From Candidatus Thioglobus sp. (GTDB lineage Bacteria; Pseudomonadota; Gammaproteobacteria; Arenicellales; UBA868), in assembly GCA_004212795.1 (NCBI GenBank), contig SHBR01000014.1, forward strand, positions 1 through 39,841: 39,841 nucleotides of DNA. The letters run 5' to 3'. Both the position numbers and the translations under genes were made by a program. Position 1 is the stretch's first letter; every line of letters begins with the position of its first letter. This document shows positions 25,629-34,382 of this stretch, piece by piece. The notes below the pieces were generated by a model. The model did no database searches and was not told the DNA's origin. It was given only the letters and a program-made list of their open reading frames with translations.

Positions 25629-28511
25629 CTAGGCTGCGCTAATGTTGCAAAGAGAGCACTTCGTCTCCTGCATCTGAGTGACAGAGTCATAGCCATACGT
25701 AAATGCCGTATTCGCTGATTCTCCTAAGACATAAGGATCAGCGCCTTCCGGATACTTGCTACGAAGATCGACTCCTTCAAGATGGCCACCGAAATGGAAT
25801 GGCATAAAGACGACGCCCGGAGCCACACGCCTGGTCACCTGAGCCTTGACCTTAAGCCTGGCACCTTCGGCTCCTTCAAGCCAAATCATCTGCCCATCGC
25901 GTATGCCGTTATCGTTTGCATCGCTCGGATGCACTTCAGCAAACATGTCCTGCTGGAGTTCTGCGAGCCATGGATTCGATCGACTCTCATCACCGCCACC
26001 TTCGTACTCAACCAGACGACCGCTCGTCAGAATTAATGGATATTCCTTGGAGTAATCGGTCTTTTGAATTGAAGCGTATCGGGTCGGAAGTCGATAATGG
26101 CTCTTACGATCTTCGTAGGTTGGGTACTTTTCAACCAGATCTCGCCGATTCGTGTACAGCGGCTCACGATGCACCGGAACTGGATCCGGAAATGTCCACA
26201 CTACGGCTCGAGCCTTCGCATTACCAAAGGGTGCGCAGCCATGCTTGATTGCCACTCGTTGAATGCCACCGGACATATCCGTTTTCCAGTTTTTACCCTC
26301 AGCGGCCGACTTCTCTTCAGCGCTAAGATCATCCCACCACCCAAGTTGCTTAAGCAGCTTGTGGTCAAACTGGGGGTAACCGTCTTTAATCTCAGAACCG
26401 ACTGGATATGAGCCGTTCGCAAGAAGACTCTCACCATCACGCTCCACCCCAAACCGTGCTCTAAAGCAAAGGCCACCATCAGCCACCGGCTTACTTGGAT
26501 CATAAAGATTCGGCGTACCGGGATGCGCCATTTCAGGCGTACCCCAACAGGGCCATGGCAGGCCGTAGTACTCACCATCACATGGTCCACCCTCAGCTTT
26601 CAGACTGGTGACATTAAACGTGCCCCAATTTGCCTGCTGTTTTTTCATGCGCTCGGGGCTCTGTCCGGTATACCCAATGGTCCACATTCCCGTGTTGTAC
26701 TCACGAGTAATATCTTCGATCAACGGCTCATCGTTTTCGACCTTAATATGCTTAGTCAGTTCATTGGCAAAACCAAGCTTGCTGGCCAACTTGTACATAA
26801 TGGTGTGATCAGGCATTGATTCAAACAGCGGCTCAATAACTTTATCCCGCCATTGCAAAGACCGATTCGAGGCCGTCACCGAACCATAAGTTTCAAATTG
26901 TGTCGACGCCGGCAAGAGGTATACGCCATCGGTCCTGTCGTGCATAACGGCACTTACCGTTGGATACGGGTCAATAACGACTAGGAGATCCAGTTTCTCA
27001 AAGGCCTTCTTTTGCTCTAATCCACGAGACTGGCTGTTGGGTGCGTGACCCCAAAGCACCATTGCCCTGATATTATCCTTTTGAGCAATATTGTCTTTTT
27101 CCTCGAGAACGCCATCGATCCAACGCGATACCGGTATGCCTGCGCTGTTCATTGCATATTTGGGTTTCTCTACTGTTCCCTCATAGCTCGCTTGATCGAA
27201 CCGGCCTTTAATCCACTCGTAGTCCAGGTCCCAGACACGAGACCAGTGCTTCCAAGCACCTGCCGACAAACCGTAATAGCCCGGAAGCGAATGGGACAGT
27301 ATGCAAAAGTCAGTTGCACCCTGAACATTATCGTGACCGCGGAAGATGTTCGTGCCGCCGCCGGATTTACCCATATTTCCAAGTGCCAACTGGAAGTTGC
27401 AATATGCGCGGGTATTATTGTTTCCGATAGTGTGCTGAGTACCGCCCATACACCAAATAAAGGTACTCGGTCGGTTATCCGCCATCATCTTGGCGGCTTG
27501 ATAAACCAGCTCTTCCCGAACGCCTGTAACGTCGTAGGTAACATCTGGCGTCCAGTTTGCCACTTCTTTTCGGATCTCATCCATTCCCCAAACACGCTGG
27601 TGAATAAATTCCTTATCTTCCCAGCCGTTCTGGAAGATATGCCACATCATGCCCCAGATAATCGCGACGTCCGACCCCGGTCTGATCTTCAAGTAAAGAT
27701 CAGCGTGCGCAGCGGTGCGCGTAAAGCGAGGGTCAATGACAATCAACGGCGCATTGTTTCGCTCTTTCGCGCGCATTAAGTGCACAAGCGATACGGGGTG
27801 AGCTTCAGCAGGATTGCCACCAATCACCAGCATTGCCTTGCTGTTATGAATGTCATTGTACGAATTAGTCATCGCACCGTAGCCCCAGGTGTTTGCAACC
27901 CCTGCTACCGTGGTCGAATGACAGATTCGCGCCTGATGATCGCCGTTGTTTGAGCCCCAAAGAGCGTAAAACTTACGAAAAAGGTAAGACTGCTCGTTAT
28001 TAAATTTAGCCGAGCCTAACCAGTAAACAGAATCCGGGCTGGACTGCTCTCGAATCTGTAACATCTGGTCGCCGATCTCATTGATCGCTTCTTCCCAGCT
28101 AATCCGAACCCACTTACCTCCAACCAATTTGGTTGGGTATTTAAGGCGGCGTTCGCCATGACCGTGCTCTCGAACAGCAGCACCTTTCGCACAATGAGCG
28201 CCTAAATTGAAGGGATGATCGAAGGCCGGTTCCTGCCCCACCCAAACTCCGTTATTTACTTCGGCATTGATGCCACACCCAACCGAGCAGTGGGTACAAA
28301 CGGTTCGCACCGTTTTGGTTCCATCGCCGCCCGATGGAATAGTTGCGGCTTCAGCTTTACGCATCATAGTCGGCGCAATCGCAGCGGCGGCTGCAGCACC
28401 CCCTAGTGTCACCCCTGAGCGTTTCAGGAATGTACGACGATCAATTGCTTCACCGGCGCCTTCTTTCTTAAGGCTTGGGGCCGGTTCAGTCGCGGTTCTG
28501 ATCAATTTCAT
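25629..28511 (-). CDS. fdhA: Formate dehydrogenase catalytic subunit (Mo/W-bisMGD, Cys type, Tat-exported)
   Basis: A 960-residue periplasmic molybdopterin oxidoreductase. It has a twin-arginine signal (DRRTFLKRSGVTLGG, from residue 24), the N-terminal [4Fe-4S] motif C72-x2-C75-x3-C79 with C107, and the metal ligand in RICHSTTVAG at C197, so cysteine replaces the selenocysteine of E. coli FdnG. The adjacent His-Ser of the active site is retained. The C-terminal bis-MGD-binding domain includes LILTSGRLVEYEGGG. It oxidises formate to CO2. The start is fixed by a strong AGGAGG site, with an 8-bp hairpin immediately before it. Confidence 0.96.
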   Translation of the reverse strand: MKLIRTATEPAPSLKKEGAGEAIDRRTFLKRSGVTLGGAAAAAAIAPTMMRKAEAATIPSGGDGTKTVRTVCTHCSVGCGINAEVNNGVWVGQEPAFDHPFNLGAHCAKGAAVREHGHGERRLKYPTKLVGGKWVRISWEEAINEIGDQMLQIREQSSPDSVYWLGSAKFNNEQSYLFRKFYALWGSNNGDHQARICHSTTVAGVANTWGYGAMTNSYNDIHNSKAMLVIGGNPAEAHPVSLVHLMRAKERNNAPLIVIDPRFTRTAAHADLYLKIRPGSDVAIIWGMMWHIFQNGWEDKEFIHQRVWGMDEIRKEVANWTPDVTYDVTGVREELVYQAAKMMADNRPSTFIWCMGGTQHTIGNNNTRAYCNFQLALGNMGKSGGGTNIFRGHDNVQGATDFCILSHSLPGYYGLSAGAWKHWSRVWDLDYEWIKGRFDQASYEGTVEKPKYAMNSAGIPVSRWIDGVLEEKDNIAQKDNIRAMVLWGHAPNSQSRGLEQKKAFEKLDLLVVIDPYPTVSAVMHDRTDGVYLLPASTQFETYGSVTASNRSLQWRDKVIEPLFESMPDHTIMYKLASKLGFANELTKHIKVENDEPLIEDITREYNTGMWTIGYTGQSPERMKKQQANWGTFNVTSLKAEGGPCDGEYYGLPWPCWGTPEMAHPGTPNLYDPSKPVADGGLCFRARFGVERDGESLLANGSYPVGSEIKDGYPQFDHKLLKQLGWWDDLSAEEKSAAEGKNWKTDMSGGIQRVAIKHGCAPFGNAKARAVVWTFPDPVPVHREPLYTNRRDLVEKYPTYEDRKSHYRLPTRYASIQKTDYSKEYPLILTSGRLVEYEGGGDESRSNPWLAELQQDMFAEVHPSDANDNGIRDGQMIWLEGAEGARLKVKAQVTRRVAPGVVFMPFHFGGHLEGVDLRSKYPEGADPYVLGESANTAFTYGYDSVTQMQETKCSLCNISAA

Positions 28512-28526
28512 CTTTTTTCCTCCTTC

Positions 28527-28548
28527 TTCCTGAAATCAAATTCAGGAA
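28527..28548 (-). repeat. Hairpin next to the fdhA ribosome binding site
   Basis: TTCCTGAA and TTCAGGAA form a perfect 8-bp stem with a 6-base loop. On the minus strand it ends two to three bases before the AGGAGG of fdhA, in the gap after the small Tat protein gene. It could affect mRNA processing or ribosome loading on fdhA. Confidence 0.6.
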
Positions 28549-28580
28549 TGGGTTTTAGGACAAAAATCACGAGGCATTAA

Positions 28581-28790
28581 CTACAGCCGCGTGGTTTTGT
28601 AATAGTCCCGAACATGGCCTGACTCTTGGTAGCCCGCGCCAGCGGTTGAATCAGCAGATAGCTGATCTGTTGCTGCCACCGCGCTTTCACCGGTTGCCAA
28701 GATCGCGGCTCCACCTGCAACTGCCGCACCCTTGAGGAAGGCTCGTCGGCCAACGGCGCCCTTTGCCTTTTGTTTTTGCTTCGTACTCAT
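28581..28790 (-). CDS. Small Tat-signal protein of formate dehydrogenase loci
   Basis: A 69-residue protein with a twin-arginine signal (VGRRAFLKGAAVAGGAAILA) and only about 30 residues beyond it. Similar short Tat-signal proteins are recurrently encoded just upstream of the catalytic subunit of Cys-type formate dehydrogenases. Function is unknown; helping assembly or export is inferred. It lies between the TorD-like chaperone and fdhA and is likely co-transcribed. Confidence 0.85.
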   Translation of the reverse strand: MSTKQKQKAKGAVGRRAFLKGAAVAGGAAILATGESAVAATDQLSADSTAGAGYQESGHVRDYYKTTRL

Positions 28791-28844
28791 TTCTTCTTAC
28801 CTCGCTGTGGAAGAGTTAATTAGGTTCCAACAACGCACCTTCAG

Positions 28845-29450
28845 CTAGATCTCCATATCGAAATACTGCTTTTCAATTTCAATGAAGGCCTTACCAAATT
28901 CACCAACAACCCGATAAAAACCCAACTCGCGCGCTTTTATCAAATCATCGAAGAACTCTGTCATCCACGACCCCATGTGCTGCGCGAAAAAAGCGCTCTG
29001 GGTATCGTAGGAAAATTCATTTGGAGCGCCAACTATGATGCTCATGACCTCACATAGTGCACCTGCGTGATCCTCGGGCTCATGAGTATCTTCCCGAGCT
29101 TCAAAACCGAGACGCCCAAGATCAATGCGCAATTCCGCTAGTGGCTTTTCCTGAAGAAAACCTGAGAGATATACCGATCCATACGGCAAGAGCTCACCTC
29201 GGCCTAGTCCGATAAAGAGATCATGATAATCCTGAGCCGTTTCAGCCAGATCCGCTTCCGAAATCTCGTCCTTCAAATTTTTCCAGGACAGTGCCGAACG
29301 CGCGCCCCCGCCTTCATCATCAATCGATACAATAAAATCTCGAAGTGCTTCTGAACACGGAGCGGTCAGCAAGGCGCCCAGTAAGGCGTAGACCCCTGAT
29401 CGCGCAAGTTCTTCTTCTGGCAGAATCGATGTGGCGGGTTGCGGGCTCAT
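28845..29450 (-). CDS. TorD/DmsD-family molybdoenzyme chaperone
   Basis: A 201-residue all-helical cytoplasmic protein. The characteristic segment HEPEDHAGALCEVM, equivalent to the conserved E-P-x-D-H motif of TorD/DmsD, is present, preceded by YHDLFIGLGRGELLPYGSVYL. Such chaperones bind the Tat signal and help cofactor insertion into the molybdoenzyme, here presumably FdhA. It is the first gene after the iron-regulated-looking promoter and is followed by the small Tat protein gene. Confidence 0.9.
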   Translation of the reverse strand: MSPQPATSILPEEELARSGVYALLGALLTAPCSEALRDFIVSIDDEGGGARSALSWKNLKDEISEADLAETAQDYHDLFIGLGRGELLPYGSVYLSGFLQEKPLAELRIDLGRLGFEAREDTHEPEDHAGALCEVMSIIVGAPNEFSYDTQSAFFAQHMGSWMTEFFDDLIKARELGFYRVVGEFGKAFIEIEKQYFDMEI

Positions 29451-29490
29451 AAAAAATTATTTTCTTATCATTTCGATTGCGGTTTTAAAT

Positions 29491-29509
29491 GCGAATGATT
29501 ATCATTTAT
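29491..29509. promoter_or_regulatory. Candidate Fur box 1
   Basis: The core AATGATTATCATT matches the centre of the Fur consensus GATAATGATAATCATTATC, with mismatches at both ends. It overlaps the -10 of the candidate promoter for the TorD-fdh operon, where bound Fur would repress. Confidence 0.65.
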
Positions 29510-29532
29510 ATTACAAATCATCTCATACTCAA
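29505..29532 (-). promoter_or_regulatory. Candidate sigma70 promoter of the fdh operon
   Basis: On the minus strand TTGAGT (29532-29527) and TATAAA (29510-29505) are separated by 16 bases. The TorD-like gene starts 55 bp downstream of the -10. Both Fur-like sites flank or overlap it. Confidence 0.5.
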
Positions 29533-29552
29533 AAACTATTGTGCCAATGTTT

Positions 29553-29569
29553 CAAATGATAATCAAGGC
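29553..29569. promoter_or_regulatory. Candidate Fur box 2
   Basis: AAATGATAATCAA resembles a partial Fur box and lies about 60 bp from the first one, just upstream of the candidate -35. A weaker ATGATAAG-like element occurs near 29465. Confidence 0.45.
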
Positions 29570-29658
29570 TAATGAAAGCAATAAGAGAAAGTAATATCGG
29601 CGCATTATTGTTGGGGTATTTCATGATTGAAAGCTTAAGGCTTCTATTTTTCAGTTGC

Positions 29659-31356
29659 TTAGCCCCCATCTTTAAACATATCTTTAACTCGACAATCCTC
29701 GCAGAGTCTCAAACGCCTAATCCCGTCCCCTGAAAACATTCTATGTCCGGATAGTTTTTCCTCCATCCGACTCACCATACTTTGAGTCGTAAACGGCTTT
29801 CCGCAGTCAACACATTTAAACGGCTCTTCCTCATTTAGAACCCGCCGAGCCATACGCGCATTGCTGTCCGCTAACAAGCGAGGATTGAGCGTAATTGCTT
29901 TCTCGGGACAGGTGTTCTCACAAAGACCACATTGAACACAATTCCATTCGATAAATGAAAGACAGGGTCGCTCCTTATTATCAATCAACGCCCCTGCCGG
30001 ACATACCGCGACACAGCCCATGCAAAGCGTGCATTTATTTGAATCGATTAAGACCTCACCGAAAGGCGTGCCGTTCGGCAATGGGATTTTCTCAGGAACA
30101 CTAGCGGCTTCATCTATTAAGTGGTCGATGGCTGCACGAAATACGGCTCGCTTTTCTTCCATTCCGCCATAGCTTGCGAACCTTCCCTCCTCATTGTTAG
30201 GGCGGTCCAGTGACTGTCGGCAGTTCGCCTCGAAGTGCTCATCAAGAGCGATTAACCCAATAGCGTGGCTTGGTTGCCCCAGCGCCGAGATCAGTACGCT
30301 CATTTGTTTTATTTGCTTAGACATCTCGGCCAGCACGCTCGATGGTGTGTCCAATGTTTGGAGCATCATCACCGCCTTTGCACCGTACGCAAGACACGAC
30401 AGCCATATCTCCGGCCCAACGCTGCCCAACTCTTCAATCTTCCAGGGAATCACCTCATCCGGCAGATGGTTCACCGCTGCTGAAAGCTCCGTCGGGCCTT
30501 CGTCTCCCCCGAAAAACAAGATGCTAGGAGCGGTAGTCGTTTGCTCTCGAAAACTGGCGATCACGCGGCGCAATTGATTTAACGAATCTGCTCGATTCGG
30601 ATAGCTATAACTCAGCGCACCCGTCGGACAGGACGACGTGCAGGCGCCTAAGCCATGACACAAATGAGTCTCCACCGAAATCTTTTCGCCCAACGAGCTA
30701 AGCGCATCCGCCGGACACACGTCGAGACATCGCCGACAACCCTTAATCCCTCGCGCGCCATGCGCACATATATCAGCGTTGTACAGGACATAACGCGGCT
30801 TCTGGAATTGACCTTTTAAATCCGATATCGATTCACACGCGATGAGTAAAGCATCGTTGTCACCACGCGGGGCAAAATAACCCACCGGTAGAACGTCCTG
30901 GGTGAGAAGTGGCTCGCGTGATAAATCGAGAACGATATCGATCGCATCGTCAGCCAACCCCATTGATTTGGCCACTGCAATATCGCCTTCCTCACGACTG
31001 AGTGAAATCTCAAAGTTTCCGAGGTAGCCACGTATCGAGGTAGGTCGGCCAAAAATAATCGCTACCGTACGCCCATTGATATCACGGGTCTCAGTTTGAC
31101 CTACCTTCCCTCCTTCAGTCGCGATAACCACACAAGTGGATATCTCGTCGAGCCCCTCTACAACCTGTAAGGCAGAAGGCAAAGGTCCAATTAATGCCAC
31201 AATTCCCGACGAGCTAAAAGAGACAAGCGAGGTGGGTGTCACATCACTACGGATCCCTTCGCCCAGCGCGTTCATTCGCGCCTGAGACATCGCCGAGAAG
31301 TGAGGTAAATTAATGCCGAGAAACTCTTGAACTGCATTACTGTCCTGCGTACTCAT
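29659..31356 (-). CDS. Multi-cluster 4Fe-4S protein of the formate dehydrogenase locus
   Basis: A 565-residue soluble protein. Ferredoxin motifs are CAHGARGIKGCRRCLDVC, CHGLGACTSSCPTGAL, CTLCMGCVAVCPAGAL and CVQCGLCENTCPEKAI; the C-terminus carries a CVDCGKPF and CEDCR pair suggesting a small metal-binding finger. A central domain of about 200 residues (approximately 270-410) has an Rossmann/HdrD-like look and no recognised motif. It accompanies DUF3305/3306 and TorD genes in formate dehydrogenase loci of many proteobacteria and may assist assembly or electron transfer. Its ATG overlaps the stop of the DUF3306 gene (ATGA). Confidence 0.8.
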   Translation of the reverse strand: MSTQDSNAVQEFLGINLPHFSAMSQARMNALGEGIRSDVTPTSLVSFSSSGIVALIGPLPSALQVVEGLDEISTCVVIATEGGKVGQTETRDINGRTVAIIFGRPTSIRGYLGNFEISLSREEGDIAVAKSMGLADDAIDIVLDLSREPLLTQDVLPVGYFAPRGDNDALLIACESISDLKGQFQKPRYVLYNADICAHGARGIKGCRRCLDVCPADALSSLGEKISVETHLCHGLGACTSSCPTGALSYSYPNRADSLNQLRRVIASFREQTTTAPSILFFGGDEGPTELSAAVNHLPDEVIPWKIEELGSVGPEIWLSCLAYGAKAVMMLQTLDTPSSVLAEMSKQIKQMSVLISALGQPSHAIGLIALDEHFEANCRQSLDRPNNEEGRFASYGGMEEKRAVFRAAIDHLIDEAASVPEKIPLPNGTPFGEVLIDSNKCTLCMGCVAVCPAGALIDNKERPCLSFIEWNCVQCGLCENTCPEKAITLNPRLLADSNARMARRVLNEEEPFKCVDCGKPFTTQSMVSRMEEKLSGHRMFSGDGIRRLRLCEDCRVKDMFKDGG

Positions 31357-32063
31357 ATTTTCTTTTCCTGATCGCTAATATCATCGGCCAATCGTTCAGA
31401 CTTCTGGGTAAAAGTCTCATCCACTTTATCTTTCGATAAACCCAATTGATTAGCCGAGACGGGGTGCTCCAGTTCTTTTTTGCTGATCAACTCGCTGTCC
31501 GGCACACCGTTATCGGTGTCGCTATCTTGTATCTCAGAAGGCGTCTCGTCGATTTTTTCATCTTCCTCATTCGGCGGCGGTTCCGGCTCACGATCCTCCG
31601 ACGCGCAATCGCCTGTCGTTACCAACTCTGCCTCTTTTTCGGCGGCTTCTTTTTCGGCTGCTTCGCGCGCCTTGCGCTCAAGCATTTCCTGCTGATGACG
31701 CATATCCGCCGTAACAATATCACCAAGGGGCTCAAAAACGGTAAAGTCGTCATCGTAATCGTCCAGTCCATCTCTGACATTAAATCCCGCGCCGTGGAAT
31801 AATTTTCGGAGCGCAGCCTTTCTCAGTTTCTCACTAATTTCTGGCGAAAGAAATCCACTGAAGTCGTCATCCTCCCCGAGCGATTCGACCGGAGGCATAT
31901 CTTCATCGGTGAGGGGTGGGTCAACTGATTCATCACCAGACTGATCAAGATCCTGCTCATTAGTTTTTGGTTCATTGGTTGGCTCGAGATCGACATCTCC
32001 CTGCTTCAACGCCTTTCGACGCGACCAACGCCCTAGAAATGCCTCGTCTGGGTCACTCATCAT
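31353..32063 (-). CDS. DUF3306 acidic, low-complexity protein
   Basis: About 236 residues. The N-terminal FLGRWSRRKALKQ stretch and the central short conserved block (LRKLFHGAGFNVRDGLDDYDDDF) are typical of DUF3306; the rest is highly acidic and disordered, with AEKEAAEKEAE repeats. Two adjacent ATGs (32063 and 32060) are possible starts. It overlaps the ferredoxin protein gene by four bases, which indicates coupled translation. Function is unknown. Confidence 0.8.
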   Translation of the reverse strand: MMSDPDEAFLGRWSRRKALKQGDVDLEPTNEPKTNEQDLDQSGDESVDPPLTDEDMPPVESLGEDDDFSGFLSPEISEKLRKAALRKLFHGAGFNVRDGLDDYDDDFTVFEPLGDIVTADMRHQQEMLERKAREAAEKEAAEKEAELVTTGDCASEDREPEPPPNEEDEKIDETPSEIQDSDTDNGVPDSELISKKELEHPVSANQLGLSKDKVDETFTQKSERLADDISDQEKKI

Positions 32064-32084
32064 CAATTGTTGTCCTGCAAATCG

Positions 32085-32585
32085 TCATCGATCAACTGGC
32101 CGTCGCATTGGTTTCCAGGTCTCGTCTACCCATTTTTTTCTTTTTCGTTTGTGCTTCTTTTCCGGATGATAATTTTCAAGCACCCATCCCTCAACCCACT
32201 CATATATCGGCGCTGGAATCGGCAGATCAAAAACCGGTGTATCGACCTCTATATACGAGGTCATCTCGCTATAACTCAATGTCACAAGCAAAGGTTCGAA
32301 GGTATCTTCTTCTTCGTCTTCAGCGCCAATGACAAATACGGCAGGCTTGGCGCCAGTTAAATTGGCATAGTAACTCTCTGCTTCATCGTCAAATAATTCG
32401 ATAAAGTAACCTTCGTGGAGAAATTGCTCATCTTTCTCATCGCGATAAATACTGGTGCAGGACATCCCTTTTTTTGTTTCCTTCGCCGGCAAAACACCAA
32501 CGGCAGACCAACTGTCTACCATCCAGCGCTTATCCGGGTAGGATCGCCGCTGAACTACGATCGACACTGGAAAACGATTTTTCAT
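32085..32585 (-). CDS. DUF3305 protein
   Basis: About 166 residues. It begins with a beta-rich VSIVVQRRSYPDKRWMVDSW segment and continues with a YEVEL-like acidic middle part, then a basic C-terminal tail (KKHKRKRKKW). This matches the DUF3305 family, which is found beside DUF3306 and formate dehydrogenase genes. The role is unknown. ATG at 32585; a TTG precedes it. It is the first gene of the accessory operon, divergent from fdhD by 87 bp. Confidence 0.8.
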   Translation of the reverse strand: MKNRFPVSIVVQRRSYPDKRWMVDSWSAVGVLPAKETKKGMSCTSIYRDEKDEQFLHEGYFIELFDDEAESYYANLTGAKPAVFVIGAEDEEEDTFEPLLVTLSYSEMTSYIEVDTPVFDLPIPAPIYEWVEGWVLENYHPEKKHKRKRKKWVDETWKPMRRPVDR

Positions 32586-32672
32586 CAAAAATCTTGGGGT
32601 TGCCTCTCGGCTGAGAAAGCCTCACTATAACCGTGGTTCATCAACTATCTCAATATAACGCGTTACATAACC

Positions 32673-33533
32673 ATGCCTTCAACAGGGGAAAAGACTCAAC
32701 CAATAGATCAGCCGATTTTGTCTGATCAGGGGCTAGACCCTACCAGGCCAGTCAATGCCAAAGACGAGTTTGGAGAAGAACGAGCGCTTAACATCGCCGG
32801 TGAGTATCCGTTAACTATAAAAGTAGACGATGCTGAAGTGGTCACCTTGATGACGTTGGGCACCTATCCTGAAAAATTGACTCTTGGATACCTCCGAAAC
32901 CAGCGATTGATTGATGATATTTCGGATATAGCAGAGGTTAAGGTTGACTGGGAACGGGAGACGGTTGATGTTTTGACCGCGCAGGGAAAAGGCATCGTCG
33001 ATCTGCATGAAAAAATTTCAAAGCGCACTGTTACGAGTGGCTGCGGACAAGGTACTATTTTCAGTTGCACCCTCGACAAGCTTTATGACACCCGCCTCCC
33101 TCGGGTCGAAATAAAACAATCCACCATTTATGCGCTTCTCAAAACGATTAACTCGCACAATGAAATTTATCGAGCGGCAGGGGCGGTTCATGGGTGTGCA
33201 CTTTGTGATGGCGCCAATATTCTCTATTTTGTCGAAGATGTCGGACGCCATAATGCAACCGACACGATCGCCGGTGAGATGTGGCTTGATGGCATTTCAG
33301 GTAACGATAAGATTTTTTACACGACTGGAAGACTGACGTCCGAAATTGTCATGAAGGCAGCACACATGGGTGTACCCGTGCTGATTTCTCGCTCGGGCAT
33401 CACCTGTATGGGTTTAGAGCTTGCCCAGGATCTAGGTGTCACAATGGTTGCCCGAGCCAAAGGTCGTCACTTTCTAGTTTATAACGGAGACGACACTGTC
33501 ATTTACGATGAGATACCAGAAAAGCGCTCATAA
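32673..33533 (+). CDS. fdhD: Formate dehydrogenase accessory sulfurtransferase
   Basis: A 286-residue protein required to transfer sulfur to the molybdenum cofactor of formate dehydrogenase. The C-terminal signature VEDVGRHNATDTIAGE and the VHGCALCDG segment are clear. At the place of the E. coli CxxC pair it has SGCGQG: the first cysteine (C124) is kept, but the second is Gly. A nearby C132 exists. The gene is divergent from the DUF3305 operon and lacks a strong ribosome binding site. Confidence 0.93.
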   Translation: MPSTGEKTQPIDQPILSDQGLDPTRPVNAKDEFGEERALNIAGEYPLTIKVDDAEVVTLMTLGTYPEKLTLGYLRNQRLIDDISDIAEVKVDWERETVDVLTAQGKGIVDLHEKISKRTVTSGCGQGTIFSCTLDKLYDTRLPRVEIKQSTIYALLKTINSHNEIYRAAGAVHGCALCDGANILYFVEDVGRHNATDTIAGEMWLDGISGNDKIFYTTGRLTSEIVMKAAHMGVPVLISRSGITCMGLELAQDLGVTMVARAKGRHFLVYNGDDTVIYDEIPEKRS

Positions 33534-33556
33534 CTAAAAGATTAATTCAATCACAA

Positions 33557-34378
33557 TCAAACTGGAACCGCCTGATACCATCCTGAGGATTCAACCAGGC
33601 CGACTCCAACACCATACAGTTCCGATAGTCGGCCTGCGGTCAATACATCTCCCTTAGCGCCGTCTGCCCAGACTTTACCCTCATTGAGCATGACAACCCG
33701 AGAAATTTCGGGTGGGATTTCATGAATGTGATGCGTTACCAACACGAGCGCGCACGCTGATCGAATCAGGTCGCGCATGGTCTGTAAGTAGCTAAATGTT
33801 GCGGCAAGATCCAGTCCAGTTGTAGGCTCATCGAGAATTAGATTAGCCGGTCGATTAACTAACGCTCGCCCTAACAGCAAACGACGTTGCTGACCTGAAG
33901 ATAATTCCCCGAAAGCCTGATCCGCGAGGTCTGAAATACCGAGTTGGACAAGCACTGCATCCACCTGCTGACGTTGACTCTCTGAAACCGAATGATGACC
34001 CCAGATGCCAACACTGCTAAAAAATCCTGAAAGCACGACTTGATAACCCTTCACCTCAGGCGAATAAATCTCTTGCAACTCATTGGAAATAATCCCCAGT
34101 TGCCGGCGAAGAGACCAGATATCGCCCCGCTCCTTACCCAGGATCCGCACAACCGGATTCTGCTTCCAGATTGGATATAAATCCCGAGTCAATAATTTAA
34201 GTAAAGTGGTCTTCCCAGCGCCGTTTGGGCCCAGAATCGCAACGCTTTCATTCTGCGCTAGCGTCAAATTCAGTCCGTCAAAGATCGTGTTTTCACCGCG
34301 GACCACCGTTGCGTCATTTATCTCAATCAGCGGAACCGGATTATCGATCTTATCCCTGTCAGCGCTCATATTCGTCAC
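33557..34378 (-). CDS. ABC transporter ATP-binding protein
   Basis: A 273-residue ATPase with Walker A GPNGAGKTT, the Q-loop region LGIISNELQ, signature LSSGQQRRLLLGRAL, Walker B LILDEPTTGLDLAA and the switch His in VTHHIHEIP. The pattern, with IHEIPPEISRVVMLNEG, resembles ModF/iron-type ATPases. No permease of a matching type is beside it. The first codon may be GTG at 34378, four bases after the DUF6494 stop, or ATG at 34369. It converges on fdhD. Confidence 0.9.
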   Translation of the reverse strand: MTNMSADRDKIDNPVPLIEINDATVVRGENTIFDGLNLTLAQNESVAILGPNGAGKTTLLKLLTRDLYPIWKQNPVVRILGKERGDIWSLRRQLGIISNELQEIYSPEVKGYQVVLSGFFSSVGIWGHHSVSESQRQQVDAVLVQLGISDLADQAFGELSSGQQRRLLLGRALVNRPANLILDEPTTGLDLAATFSYLQTMRDLIRSACALVLVTHHIHEIPPEISRVVMLNEGKVWADGAKGDVLTAGRLSELYGVGVGLVESSGWYQAVPV

Positions 34379-34382
34379 GCGG

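Noticed and set aside
27045..27779. 244-codon plus-strand frame opposite fdhA
   Set aside because: It lies entirely antisense within the conserved catalytic subunit gene and has no recognisable domain.
29527..29550. TTGGCAC on the minus strand near the fdh promoter, resembling a sigma54 -24 element
   Set aside because: The matching -12 GC element is absent (T-rich instead), and a sigma70-like promoter fits better.
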